Source: a bacterium (GTDB lineage Bacteria > SZUA-79 > Acidulodesulfobacterales > Acidulodesulfobacteraceae). Taken from it: 64,000 nt of DNA. The position numbers and the translations under genes are program-made. The stretch is from assembly GCA_021784835.1 (NCBI GenBank), contig JAJYHI010000124.1:25661-89660 (forward strand), in the 5' to 3' direction. The notes under the pieces were generated by a model. It was not told the DNA's origin. It saw nothing but the letters and a program-made list of their open reading frames with translations, and ran no database searches. This document shows, in pieces, positions 8,732 through 17,309 of the stretch; position 1 is the first letter of the stretch; every line of letters begins with the position of its first letter.

Positions 8732-10303
8732 TTATATTTCAAACTCCTCCCCTATGAACTCTTCCTCGATTATCATTTTCATTTCTTCTTTCTTTATGGA
8801 GGCATTGATTGCTATAAAGTAAAATAAGACTGCCGTTAATATCACTATTATTAAGTCGTAAGGGGATTTAACGGCATTATCTCCGCCGAAATTATTACTG
8901 CCGAAAAAAGATATAATTATAAGCGCGGCTATATAAAAAAGAAACCATAAGCCTGGCATTACTGTCTGTTTAAATTTTGTTTTAATGCCGTTAAAATTAG
9001 TAATAATAAACAGTATAATTCCGGCCGATATTCCGATGCCCAATTTCCATAATACGGTAAAAGTCGACCAGTAAATAATGAGGGTGCCTACTATAAACGC
9101 CGATAAAGAAATAATATTTGCAAAAGGCAGATAAAAAGGGCGCTTTCTTTCGGCGTCTAACTTTCTGAACGTCATAAGCCCTATGGGTCCGAGGACGTAA
9201 GTAAAAACCATTCCGGACGTAATTACGCCCACTAAAGACTGCCAGCTCGGAAACGGAAGAAGATATAACGCCGACAGGATAAAAGTCACAAGTAAAGAGA
9301 TATAGGCGGTACCGTATTTATTGAAATTTTTATGAAAACTTTCCGGCAAAAATTTCATCTTGGACATTGCAAAAGTAATTCTGGAAGTCGTTCCCATATA
9401 TACCAAACCCGTAGCAAAAGGCGATATAACCGCGCCCACCATTACCATAATCGCGAATGCCGGAAGTCCGTATAAATTCAATAAATTTACGAAAGGCGAA
9501 GAAAAATTAAGCAGATTCCAATTATTATTTTTAACTGCAGGAACGGATATAATAAAACTGAATGCAAGCAAAGTATAAATTATAATGCCTATTATTACGG
9601 ATAGAATTGTAGCAATGGGAACGTCTCTTCCTGGGTTTTTAGCTTCGCCGGACAAATCTATGGCCTGCCTGAAACCGAGGTATGAAAATATAACTCCGCC
9701 CAGCGATACGCTCTTCATAACGCCGTCATATCCGTAGGGCATTAAGTTATATACGTGAAGATTTTTTATATTGCCGTTTTTAACGGAAACATATATAAGC
9801 GCTATAGAAGCGGCTAATACGATAAAAATTTTAAAGTATGTCAGGAAAGTATTAGTCTTTGCAAAAATTTTCGCGCCGAAAAAATTTAATATAAAGAAAA
9901 TTAAAAGAATAAAAAATGAAAACAACATTCCTAACTGCGTAGGAGAGTTATTTATGAATAGACCAGGAATATAACGGTTAAGATACTGAACCGTAGCTTC
10001 TGTTTCTATGGTGCTGACGGCCGCGCCGGCTATAATGAGTATCCAGCTTGTTATAAACCCAAGAAATGCGCCGTGCGTATATTTCGGGTATCTTGCAAGA
10101 CTGCCCGCCGAAGGAAGCATCGCTCCGAGTTCGCTGTAAACGAGAGCGATAAGCATAACGGCAAATCCGCTGATAAACCATGACAATATAGATGCCGGGC
10201 CTGCATATTTTGCGCTTACATAAACGCCCAGAAGCCATCCGGAACCGATGATGGCGCTTGTCGAAGCAAAAGTCAGCTGAAGCAGATTTAATGTTTTTTT
10301 CAT
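8732..10303 (-). CDS. APC-superfamily amino-acid permease
   Basis: A 523-residue inner-membrane protein with about 12-14 hydrophobic helices. The N-terminal helix contains SAIIGSGWLLG, the broken-helix substrate-binding motif of the amino acid-polyamine-organocation superfamily. It is followed by YSELGAMLPSAGSLARYP, a hallmark of this group. Such proteins import amino acids or related amines by H+ symport or exchange; the substrate cannot be assigned. The C-terminus ends in an acidic, Glu-rich cytoplasmic tail. The gene converges on the CDGSH gene with only one base between the stops and is not in an operon. Confidence 0.85.
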   Translation of the reverse strand: MKKTLNLLQLTFASTSAIIGSGWLLGVYVSAKYAGPASILSWFISGFAVMLIALVYSELGAMLPSAGSLARYPKYTHGAFLGFITSWILIIAGAAVSTIETEATVQYLNRYIPGLFINNSPTQLGMLFSFFILLIFFILNFFGAKIFAKTNTFLTYFKIFIVLAASIALIYVSVKNGNIKNLHVYNLMPYGYDGVMKSVSLGGVIFSYLGFRQAIDLSGEAKNPGRDVPIATILSVIIGIIIYTLLAFSFIISVPAVKNNNWNLLNFSSPFVNLLNLYGLPAFAIMVMVGAVISPFATGLVYMGTTSRITFAMSKMKFLPESFHKNFNKYGTAYISLLVTFILSALYLLPFPSWQSLVGVITSGMVFTYVLGPIGLMTFRKLDAERKRPFYLPFANIISLSAFIVGTLIIYWSTFTVLWKLGIGISAGIILFIITNFNGIKTKFKQTVMPGLWFLFYIAALIIISFFGSNNFGGDNAVKSPYDLIIVILTAVLFYFIAINASIKKEEMKMIIEEEFIGEEFEI

Positions 10304-10391
10304 GACCCTTTCGTTATTTGATTTAAAAAATATAATATGATTTAATGTATTATATTAATCATTTTTTAATAAAACAACTATAAAAATAATA

Positions 10392-10420
10392 TTTCCAAAA
10401 TTGCCGATAGAATGTTTAAG
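10392..10420 (+). repeat. Family D repeat fragment
   Basis: TTTCCAAAATTGCCGATAGAA followed by TGTTTAAG closely matches the right half of the D element at about 49763-49790. It is a half copy in the APC/trxB intergenic region, 20 bases before a family B hairpin. Confidence 0.45.
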
Positions 10421-10440
10421 TTATAATAAAATGTTTTAAA

Positions 10441-10529
10441 GAAAAAGGTGTCAGATTTTTTTTCCGCTTTTGTTAAGGTCAATTAATATATAAAGTGTAT
10501 TGCGGAAAATTAATCTGACGCCTTTTTCC
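10441..10529. repeat. Family B hairpin, copy 1 (upstream of trxB)
   Basis: An imperfect 89-base palindrome: left arm GAAAAAGGTGTCAGATT then TTCCGC, right arm GCGGAA then ATTAATCTGACGCCTTTTTC, around an AT-rich centre of about 34 bases. Related copies lie at 47083, 49640 and 63440. It ends 35 bases before the trxB ATG and would be part of its leader if transcription begins upstream. Confidence 0.85.
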
Positions 10530-10564
10530 AAATAAATATTTATAATACAAAGGAGGATTTTCTG

Positions 10565-11479
10565 ATGATTTACGACGTAGTTATAATCGGCGGCGGTCCC
10601 GCCGGACTATCGGCGGCTATATATGCCTTAAGAGCGCGCCTTAACATTGTTCTGATAGAAAAAATGGCAGTAGGCGGTCAGATAGCTCTTACCGACAATA
10701 TAGAAAATTATCCGGGATTTCCGTCTCTTTCAGGCGTAGAGTTAATGCAGAAATTTGAAGAACACGCTAAAGGATTGGGCTTGCAAATCATATACGACGA
10801 AATAAAAGACATAATCGACGACGGCGAATATAAAACTTTAAGGGGCGTTAACGAAAATTATCAGGCTAAAACTGTTATTATAACGGTAGGGGCATCGCCT
10901 AAAAGACTTAATATACCAGGCGAAAGAGAGTTTACCGGAAGAGGCGTATCATACTGCGCCACCTGCGACGGCCCTTTTTTTAAAGACCAGGATATAGCCG
11001 TAGTCGGCGGCGGGGACGCCGCTTTAAAAGAGGCTAACTATTTGACTAAAATCGTTAAATCGGTGACTTTAATTCATAGAAGAAAGGAATTCAGGGCTGA
11101 AAAAATAATTCAGGAAAGACTTCATAATGCAAATAATGTGATTATGGAACTAGAGCATGTTTCCGTTTCTATAAACGGAAACAAAACCGTAGAATCGATA
11201 ACTATCGAAAACGTTAAAACCAAAGAAAGAAAAACCGTGCCGGTTAAAGGAGTTTTTATTTTTATCGGCATTAATCCTCAAACATCTTTTCTTAAAAACA
11301 TCGAAAAAGACGAACACGGTTTTATAAAAACGGATCCCTACACGCTTATGACGTCAATGCCCGGAGTATTTTGCGCCGGCGACGCCCATTCCAAGAAACT
11401 GCTTCAGGTTGCCACCGCAGTCGGCGAAGGCGCTCTTGCGGCAACCGCGGCGGAAGAATTTATCTGTGACGTCTGTTAA
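10565..11479 (+). CDS. trxB: Thioredoxin reductase (NADPH)
   Basis: A 304-residue flavoenzyme of the low-molecular-weight type that passes electrons from NADPH through FAD and a redox disulfide to thioredoxin. The FAD-binding GGGPAGLSAAIYA is at the N-terminus, and the redox-active pair C131-A-T-C134 lies in YCATCDG. The NADPH-site VVGGGDAALKEA follows, then the phosphate-binding HRRKEFRA. The C-terminal FAD motif reads GVFCAGDAHSKK. Length and motif order are standard. The start has AGGAGG eight bases upstream. Monocistronic in appearance, with family A and B palindromes on either side. Confidence 0.95.
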   Translation: MIYDVVIIGGGPAGLSAAIYALRARLNIVLIEKMAVGGQIALTDNIENYPGFPSLSGVELMQKFEEHAKGLGLQIIYDEIKDIIDDGEYKTLRGVNENYQAKTVIITVGASPKRLNIPGEREFTGRGVSYCATCDGPFFKDQDIAVVGGGDAALKEANYLTKIVKSVTLIHRRKEFRAEKIIQERLHNANNVIMELEHVSVSINGNKTVESITIENVKTKERKTVPVKGVFIFIGINPQTSFLKNIEKDEHGFIKTDPYTLMTSMPGVFCAGDAHSKKLLQVATAVGEGALAATAAEEFICDVC

Positions 11480-11496
11480 GGCTTTTCCATTTTGTG

Positions 11497-11525
11497 ATGG
11501 TGCCAGAATTCAATTCTGGCACCAT
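11497..11525. repeat. Family A palindrome, copy 2
   Basis: A perfect 29-base palindrome with arms ATGGTGCCAGAATT and AATTCTGGCACCAT around a central C, preceded by CCATTTTGTG. It sits between the converging trxB and dsrE-like genes and could serve as a bidirectional hairpin terminator, although no long T run follows. Confidence 0.85.
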
Positions 11526-11530
11526 AGTTA

Positions 11531-11908
11531 TTAATACGAAAGCGTTTTTACGTTATCGTCCATAACCATTTGAACTACGTATGCTCCGCCTACTACGCCG
11601 CTGCATTCTTCAATTAAATCTTCTTTGGTGAAATCGTTTAATTCTAATGCCGGAGTGCAGACTTTAAAAACTACTCCCGCATCATAGGCGTCTTTAATAA
11701 AATCGTATATCGATTTAGGACTGCCCTCTTTTGCCCTGAGATTTTCCGCAACGCCTTTTTTCATTAAAAGTCCGGCATCCGCCGTCAGCACCATTTCTAC
11801 TTCGTAATCCATTACCGCCGCCGCCGCCGCCTGGAAAAAAGGCGCTCCAAGAGCATGGGGATTTGAAGGGGAAGTGTTTTGAAGCATAATAAAAAGTTTG
11901 TTTGCCAT
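11531..11908 (-). CDS. DsrE-family sulfur-relay-like protein
   Basis: A 125-residue soluble protein of the DsrE/TusD/YchN fold: an N-terminal beta strand (KLFIMLQNTS), a helix rich in alanine, and a C-terminal segment with cysteines in FKVCTPALEL and IEECSGVVGGA. The first cysteine lies where DsrE-type proteins carry their persulfide-forming residue. Family members shuttle sulfur or act in redox signalling; a specific role is not evident, and no dsr or tus genes are nearby. An upstream in-frame ATG at 11926 is less likely, because the ATG at 11908 has GGAGG 11 bases upstream. It lies in the same orientation as trpS, 42 bases downstream of it. Confidence 0.75.
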   Translation of the reverse strand: MANKLFIMLQNTSPSNPHALGAPFFQAAAAAVMDYEVEMVLTADAGLLMKKGVAENLRAKEGSPKSIYDFIKDAYDAGVVFKVCTPALELNDFTKEDLIEECSGVVGGAYVVQMVMDDNVKTLSY

Positions 11909-11950
11909 AATATTTATTACCTCCATTTTTTAAAATTTTTTGAGGAATAT

Positions 11951-12991
11951 TTATTTATTATACAATATTTCCATTGAATTTTTAACTTCTTTTATCGTTT
12001 CGGATGCGATTATTCGGGATTTTTTAGTTCCGTCAAACAGTATATCCCACACTTCGTCTTTGTTTTTTAGATAATGATTTCTTCGCTCATTCATCGGTTC
12101 CAATAAAGATTTAAGAACTCCGAACAGATTTTCCTTGCACTTTACGCAGCCTATTTTTCCGTTTTTGCAGTTATATTCCGTTTCTTTAATTAAATCGCCG
12201 CCGGAAAAAGCCTTGTGGTAAGAGAATATAGTGCATATATCGGGATTGCCTTTATCGGTCGGGTGAATTCTGTTTTTGTCCGTTAGCGCCGATCTAATTT
12301 TATTTTTTACGGAATCGAAATCGTCCGAAAGATTTATCGCGTTTCCGTATGATTTGCTCATTTTTAAATTTCCGTCTAGTCCGACGAGTTTTGGGGATTC
12401 GCCGATAAGTGCGGAAGGCTCTGCAAGTTTGCCGGAATATAATTCGTTAAATTTTCTTATTATTTTCCTTGCTATTTCTATATGCGGAAGCTGGTCTACG
12501 CCTACCGGCACCAAATCTGCTTTAAAAACGGCGATATCTGCGGTCTGGCTTACCGGATAGCCGAGAAATCCGTAAGTTAATTCTTTGTAGCCCCTTTCTT
12601 TAGCCTCGGTTTTAATGGTAGGATTATGCCTTAAGGGGTTTACCGAAACAAGCATGGAAAAAAAAGTCGTCAGTTCCGAAATTTCCGGTATCATAGACTG
12701 TATCGCTATAGTGGATATTTTCGGGTCTATTCCCGCCGAAAGATAATCTAAAGCGACAAGGAAGATATTCTCTTTAAGTTTTTCGGGATGTTCGAAATTA
12801 GTCGTCAGCGCCTGAACGTCCGCTATTAAAATAAAAGTTTCGTATTTACCCTGAAGCATTATCCTGTTTTTTAAAGAACCTGCGTAATGTCCCAGGTGAA
12901 GCGGCCCGGTTGGTCTGTCTCCTGTCAATATTCTTTTGTATTTGTATTTTGATTCGTCGGCTATTGCCGAATTGTCGGTTTTTAAATCCAT
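11951..12991 (-). CDS. trpS: Tryptophanyl-tRNA synthetase with a [4Fe-4S]-type cysteine motif
   Basis: A class I synthetase of 346 residues that charges tRNA-Trp. The HIGH-equivalent is PTGPLHLGHYAGSL and the KMSKS loop is KMSKSYGNAI. The anticodon-side C-terminal region has four cysteines at 253, 275, 282 and 285 (C-x21-C-x6-C-x2-C). This is nearly identical to the C-x22-C-x6-C-x2-C set that holds a [4Fe-4S] cluster in Thermotoga maritima TrpRS, and absent from the common E. coli and Bacillus enzymes. The reading frame continues upstream to 13045, but that extension is encoded by a family A palindrome. The ATG at 12991 with AAAGGAATT upstream is the credible start. Confidence 0.93.
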   Translation of the reverse strand: MDLKTDNSAIADESKYKYKRILTGDRPTGPLHLGHYAGSLKNRIMLQGKYETFILIADVQALTTNFEHPEKLKENIFLVALDYLSAGIDPKISTIAIQSMIPEISELTTFFSMLVSVNPLRHNPTIKTEAKERGYKELTYGFLGYPVSQTADIAVFKADLVPVGVDQLPHIEIARKIIRKFNELYSGKLAEPSALIGESPKLVGLDGNLKMSKSYGNAINLSDDFDSVKNKIRSALTDKNRIHPTDKGNPDICTIFSYHKAFSGGDLIKETEYNCKNGKIGCVKCKENLFGVLKSLLEPMNERRNHYLKNKDEVWDILFDGTKKSRIIASETIKEVKNSMEILYNK

Positions 12992-13014
12992 AATTTTAAT
13001 TCCTTTTTTAAACA

Positions 13015-13041
13015 CGGGGACAGAATTCAATTCTGTCCCCG
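13015..13041. repeat. Family A palindrome, copy 3
   Basis: A perfect 27-base palindrome with arms CGGGGACAGAATT and AATTCTGTCCCCG around a central C, followed by CCACAAATTG. That flank is the reverse complement of the flank seen left of copy 1, so copies occur in both orientations. It lies 24 bases upstream of the trpS start, in its leader. Confidence 0.85.
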
Positions 13042-13223
13042 CCACAAATTGATTTTTAACTTTAGATTATATTATGTTATAATGTTATAAACAAGTTAAA
13101 AATCTCGATGACGATAATGACGGAATGTATTAAATAATAAACTAATGTAAATAAAACGCCGAATAGGATTAAATTTAGATATATAAACGTTAAATTTTAA
13201 TTCGCGGCTATATAAGGTTAAAT

Positions 13224-14165
13224 ATGAATAATAACGACGAAAATAAAGAAGAAAATTCCGGCTCGGTAAAATACAAACAAAAGTTTTTAAAAGAACTTTT
13301 AAGAAAAAAAAATGCAATATTGCTTGCCCATAACTATCAGAGGGACGAAATACAAGAAATTGCCGATTTTCAAGGAGATTCGCTTGAACTTTCTATAAAA
13401 GCTAATAAAACCGATGCCGATATAATAGTTTTTTGCGGCGTAAGATTTATGGCGGAAAGCGCGGCTATTATGAATCCGGAAAAAACCGTCATTCTTCCAA
13501 ACGAAAATGCCGGCTGTCCAATGGTTGACATGATAACGGCGCAAGATATTCTTAACTTAAAAAAAGATTATCCCGATGCCCCCGTCGTTGCTTACGTCAA
13601 CACGTCTGCGGAATGCAAAGCCGTTTCCGATATTTGCTGTACGTCGGCTAACGCCGTTAAAGTCGTTAACTCGTTAAGCTCTAAAAGAGCGATAATGGTT
13701 CCCGATAAAAATTTAGGAAGTTACGTTCAAAGGTTTACCGACAAAGAAGTTATAAACTGGCCGGGTTACTGTCCGCCGCATAAAAGAACTACGCCGGAAG
13801 ATATCAAAGTTCTTAAACAAAAATATCCTGGAGCCGTGTTTGTAGCCCATCCGGAATCTTCACCCGAAACTATCGATGTTGCCGACCATGTTTCATCTAC
13901 TTCCGGCATGTATAAATTTGTCAGGGAATCAACCGCAAAATATTTTATTATCGGAACCGAAAGGGGCATAATGTATAAAATGAAGAAAGAAAATCCCGGC
14001 AAAGTATTTATTCCGTCAAATAATGGTTTAGTCTGTCCTAATATGAAAAAAACGCATTTGGACGATGTTATTAATTCATTGGCTCAGATGAAGAATATTA
14101 TTAAAATTCCTGAAGACGTTAGAATCAAGGCAAGAAAATCTATTGAAAATATGTTAGCCCTTTAG
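13224..14165 (+). CDS. nadA: Quinolinate synthase A
   Basis: A 313-residue [4Fe-4S] enzyme that condenses iminoaspartate with dihydroxyacetone phosphate to quinolinate in NAD synthesis. The N-terminal [20 protein letters not shown] is diagnostic. The three cluster cysteines are in [15 protein letters not shown] and GLVCPNM, one per pseudo-repeat. Internal HPESSPE and [10 protein letters not shown] segments match the family. Length is typical of the short bacterial and archaeal form. nadB and nadC are not in this window. It is followed after about 40 bases by glyQ, which has no other obvious promoter. Confidence 0.95.
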   Translation: MNNNDENKEENSGSVKYKQKFLKELLRKKNAILLAHNYQRDEIQEIADFQGDSLELSIKANKTDADIIVFCGVRFMAESAAIMNPEKTVILPNENAGCPMVDMITAQDILNLKKDYPDAPVVAYVNTSAECKAVSDICCTSANAVKVVNSLSSKRAIMVPDKNLGSYVQRFTDKEVINWPGYCPPHKRTTPEDIKVLKQKYPGAVFVAHPESSPETIDVADHVSSTSGMYKFVRESTAKYFIIGTERGIMYKMKKENPGKVFIPSNNGLVCPNMKKTHLDDVINSLAQMKNIIKIPEDVRIKARKSIENMLAL

Positions 14166-14205
14166 TATAATTTTAATTCAATTTTACTTTAAAAAGGGGA
14201 AGTCT

Positions 14206-15105
14206 ATTAAAACATCGGGATTTCAACAGCTAATATTTAATCTGCAGAACTTCTGGTCGGACTTTGGGTGCGTAATTCTGCAGCCATACGATATAGAAGT
14301 AGGAGCGGCTACATTTGCGCCCTATACGTTTCTTAAGTGCTTGGATTGTATGGACTGGAGAGTCGCTTATGTCCAGCCGTCAAGAAGGCCTACCGACGGG
14401 AGGTACGGTCAAAATCCCAACAGATTGGGAAAATATTATCAGTTCCAAGTTATTATACAGCCGTATATCGATAACATACAGGAGATATATTTAGACAGTT
14501 TAAAGAGCGTCGATATTAACCCTATTATGCATGACGTCCGGTTTGTAGAAGACGATTGGGAATCGCCTACTCTCGGCGCATGGGGTCTCGGATGGGAAGT
14601 CTGGCTCGACGGCATGGAAGTTACTCAGTTTACATATTTTCAGCAGATAGGAGGCATAGAACTTTCCAAACCGGCTATAGAAATTACTTACGGATTGGAG
14701 CGGATAGCCATGTTCCTTCAAAATAAAGACGCGGTTTTTAACCTGCAATGGAACGGTTCTTTTAAATACGGCGATATACATAAAGACGACGAATTCCAAT
14801 TTTCCAAATATAATTTTGAATATTCAAGCGCAGAAGCGCTTTATAATTTATTCAATATATATGAAGCCGAATCGAAAAAACTTCTTTCTTTTCGGCTGAA
14901 AGAATTAGTTAAACCTGCTTACGAATATTGCCTGAAGTGTTCGCATGCCTTTAATTTGCTTGATGCAAGAGGGCTTATAAGCGTATCCGAAAGAATGAAT
15001 TATATATTGAGAGTCAGGACGCTTGCCGAAGGATGCGCAAAACTTTATACGGGATTTTATTCTAAAGAAGAAGAAAATAAAAACATGAAGCCTAATTTAA
15101 AATAA
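14206..15105 (+). CDS. glyQ: Glycyl-tRNA synthetase alpha subunit, apparent AUU start
   Basis: The catalytic subunit of the bacterial alpha2-beta2 glycyl-tRNA synthetase. Conserved family sequence runs [40 protein letters not shown] and [15 protein letters not shown], and reaches upstream to about 14221. In this frame there is no ATG, GTG, TTG or CTG between the stop at 14155-14157 and 14221. The first TTG, at 14341, would remove about 45 conserved residues. The best start is ATT at 14206, five bases after AAGGGGA, giving 299 residues beginning with the expected few residues before FQQLI. A base-call error (ATG read as ATT) is the alternative. glyS follows after 26 bases. Confidence 0.9.
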   Translation: MKTSGFQQLIFNLQNFWSDFGCVILQPYDIEVGAATFAPYTFLKCLDCMDWRVAYVQPSRRPTDGRYGQNPNRLGKYYQFQVIIQPYIDNIQEIYLDSLKSVDINPIMHDVRFVEDDWESPTLGAWGLGWEVWLDGMEVTQFTYFQQIGGIELSKPAIEITYGLERIAMFLQNKDAVFNLQWNGSFKYGDIHKDDEFQFSKYNFEYSSAEALYNLFNIYEAESKKLLSFRLKELVKPAYEYCLKCSHAFNLLDARGLISVSERMNYILRVRTLAEGCAKLYTGFYSKEEENKNMKPNLK

Positions 15106-15131
15106 TTTATGATAATTCGGGTTATTACAAA

Positions 15132-17252
15132 TTGAGCGAATATTTACTCGAAATAGGTTCGGGCGAGCTTCCTTACGAAGAGGTGAGGAAAATACCGCCG
15201 GCTTTAAAAAAAATAGTAGAAAATTTTCTCGCCGACGAGCTTTTTCTCGCCGAAAAACCGCATGTCGAAACTTACGCTACTCCAAGACGCACGGTATTGT
15301 TTATTAAAGAACTGCCGGCAAAATCGCCGGACAGGGAAATAGAAATAATAGGGCCTCCTGTTAATATTTCGTATCATGGGGGCGTTCCGGCGGAGCCTCT
15401 TTTGCAGTTTATGAAAAAAACCGGAATTTCCGACCATAAGAAAATCTATACGGTTAATCAAAAAAAGGGGGTTTACGCCGCATGCAAAAAGAAAATAAAA
15501 GGAGCGCTTTTAAAAGATCTGCTTGCACAAAATATACCTTTGTTTATAAAGAAAATCCCCTTTAAAAAAACTATGTTCTGGTTAGATAAGGAAATACGTT
15601 ATCCAAGGCCTGTTTTATGGATAACGTCGGTATTCGACGGAAAAACAGCGGCGTTTGATTTCGGCGGCATTAAAACCTCTAACCGCACTTACTTAAAACC
15701 GCCTTTATCATACAAAATGAGGCCGGTAAAAATATATAGCGCTCAAGATTATTTTAATATAATATCCGCAAACGGGATAATACTAAAAAATACCGAAAGA
15801 AAAGATTATATAGAATCTGCATTAAAAGATATATCGAAAACGGCCGGCGCCGATATTCCCGAATACGGCGAAGATTTTATAGACGAAATAGTGGGACTGA
15901 CCGAAACTCCTTATGCTTTATTATGCGGATTCGACGAAAAATTTCTTTCTATTCCGCAAGAACTGCTTTCGGTCGTTATGAAAAAACATCAGCGTTTTTT
16001 TCCGCTTTCAAAAAACGGCAAATTAATTTCAAATTTTATTGCTATTGCCGACGTAAATCCTATCGACGAGTTTAAAGAATCGTTAGAAAAAAATATAAAG
16101 TCCGGTTATTCCAGAGTGCTTAGCGCAAGGCTTGCCGACGCGGAATTTTTTTTCAACGAAGATACTAAAAAAAAGCCTGCAGATTTTGTCGAAGAAACTA
16201 AAAATATAATTTTTTATCAAGGTTTAGGCACCTATTTCGATAAGACTTTACGCATCAAAAATTTGGGGCTTTTTATAGGAGAGGAACTTAATTTAGGCGG
16301 CGAAGTTTTGTCCGATTTTAAAACGGTTTCCGGTTTGTTAAAATTCGATCTTGCAACCCACGCAGTTTATGAATTTCCTGAAATGCAGGGGATAATGGGC
16401 AGGATATACGCTAAAGCGGCCGGAGAAAACTTTCATATATCAACCGCAATAGAAGAGCATTATTATCCTGCATTCAAAACCGGCGGAGATAAAAAGAAAA
16501 TACTTCCCTCTAACGATTTATCGGCTTTATGCGCTTTGTCGGACAAGCTGGATACGGTTTTTGCTTTCGTGATGCTAAAAAAACTTCCTTCCGGAGAATC
16601 CGACCCTTTTTATCTGCGCAGGGCTATGATAGGCATAATAGAAATTATCTTAGATAAAAAATATAAGATTAATTTAATAAAGGCATTTGATTTTTATTTT
16701 AAAGAATTTTTTAATGATAGAAAATTAAATAAAGAAGAATTAAAAAACGCTTTTATAAATTTTGCCGATACGAGATTTAAGAATTTTATGCTTACGTCCG
16801 GTTATAAATCCGACGAAATAGCCGCCGTATTAAATTCTTCGGTTCGTGAAAATTTTTATACGGAGTTTATTAAAATAGATTTTCTTTCAAAATATAAAGA
16901 AAATGAAGCGGTTTTTGAACTATCGCAGATATATAAGAGAATTAACAATATTACTTACAAATTTTCCGATATAGCGGTTTTTAATGAAGAAAAATTAACT
17001 TTGTATGAAGAAAAACAGCTTATTTCAGTTTTTCAAAAGGTAAGCAAAGACATAATCTTACCTCTTAAGCAAAACGACTTTAAAACGGTTTTAAGCGAAA
17101 TGCATAACTTGGTCATGCCGGTAAACGCTTTCTTCGACGGCGTCATGATTTTAGCCGAGCAGGAAGAAATTAAAAATTCTAGGATAGGATTATTAAATAA
17201 TATACTTAATCTGCTTAAAATTTTTTGCGATTTTTCAAGTTTAGATTTATAA
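15132..17252 (+). CDS. glyS: Glycyl-tRNA synthetase beta subunit
   Basis: The 706-residue beta chain of the heterotetrameric glycyl-tRNA synthetase, which binds tRNA and is needed for aminoacylation. The N-terminus YLLEIGSGELPYEE matches the family's LLEIGTEELP signature. An HD-like segment is visible near LKFDLATHAVYEFPEMQGIMGR, and FYLRRAMIGIIEII is typical of the C-terminal third. Length is normal for the family. The start is TTG at 15132, placed by homology; only weak Shine-Dalgarno-like sequence is present, and coupling to glyQ 26 bases upstream may help. Confidence 0.93.
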   Translation: MSEYLLEIGSGELPYEEVRKIPPALKKIVENFLADELFLAEKPHVETYATPRRTVLFIKELPAKSPDREIEIIGPPVNISYHGGVPAEPLLQFMKKTGISDHKKIYTVNQKKGVYAACKKKIKGALLKDLLAQNIPLFIKKIPFKKTMFWLDKEIRYPRPVLWITSVFDGKTAAFDFGGIKTSNRTYLKPPLSYKMRPVKIYSAQDYFNIISANGIILKNTERKDYIESALKDISKTAGADIPEYGEDFIDEIVGLTETPYALLCGFDEKFLSIPQELLSVVMKKHQRFFPLSKNGKLISNFIAIADVNPIDEFKESLEKNIKSGYSRVLSARLADAEFFFNEDTKKKPADFVEETKNIIFYQGLGTYFDKTLRIKNLGLFIGEELNLGGEVLSDFKTVSGLLKFDLATHAVYEFPEMQGIMGRIYAKAAGENFHISTAIEEHYYPAFKTGGDKKKILPSNDLSALCALSDKLDTVFAFVMLKKLPSGESDPFYLRRAMIGIIEIILDKKYKINLIKAFDFYFKEFFNDRKLNKEELKNAFINFADTRFKNFMLTSGYKSDEIAAVLNSSVRENFYTEFIKIDFLSKYKENEAVFELSQIYKRINNITYKFSDIAVFNEEKLTLYEEKQLISVFQKVSKDIILPLKQNDFKTVLSEMHNLVMPVNAFFDGVMILAEQEEIKNSRIGLLNNILNLLKIFCDFSSLDL

Positions 17253-17309
17253 TTTTTTTAGTTTTAAATAATATATAAATATATTTTTATTTATTAGGAG
17301 GATGGCGTT

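Noticed and set aside
12992..13045. 18-residue N-terminal extension of TrpRS
   Set aside because: The extension is encoded by a family A palindrome and lacks a ribosome site; ATG 12991 has one and fits the family.
13096..13317. Minus-strand 73-residue open frame over the nadA start
   Set aside because: It overlaps a firm gene, has no homology features, and AT-rich sequence readily gives such frames.
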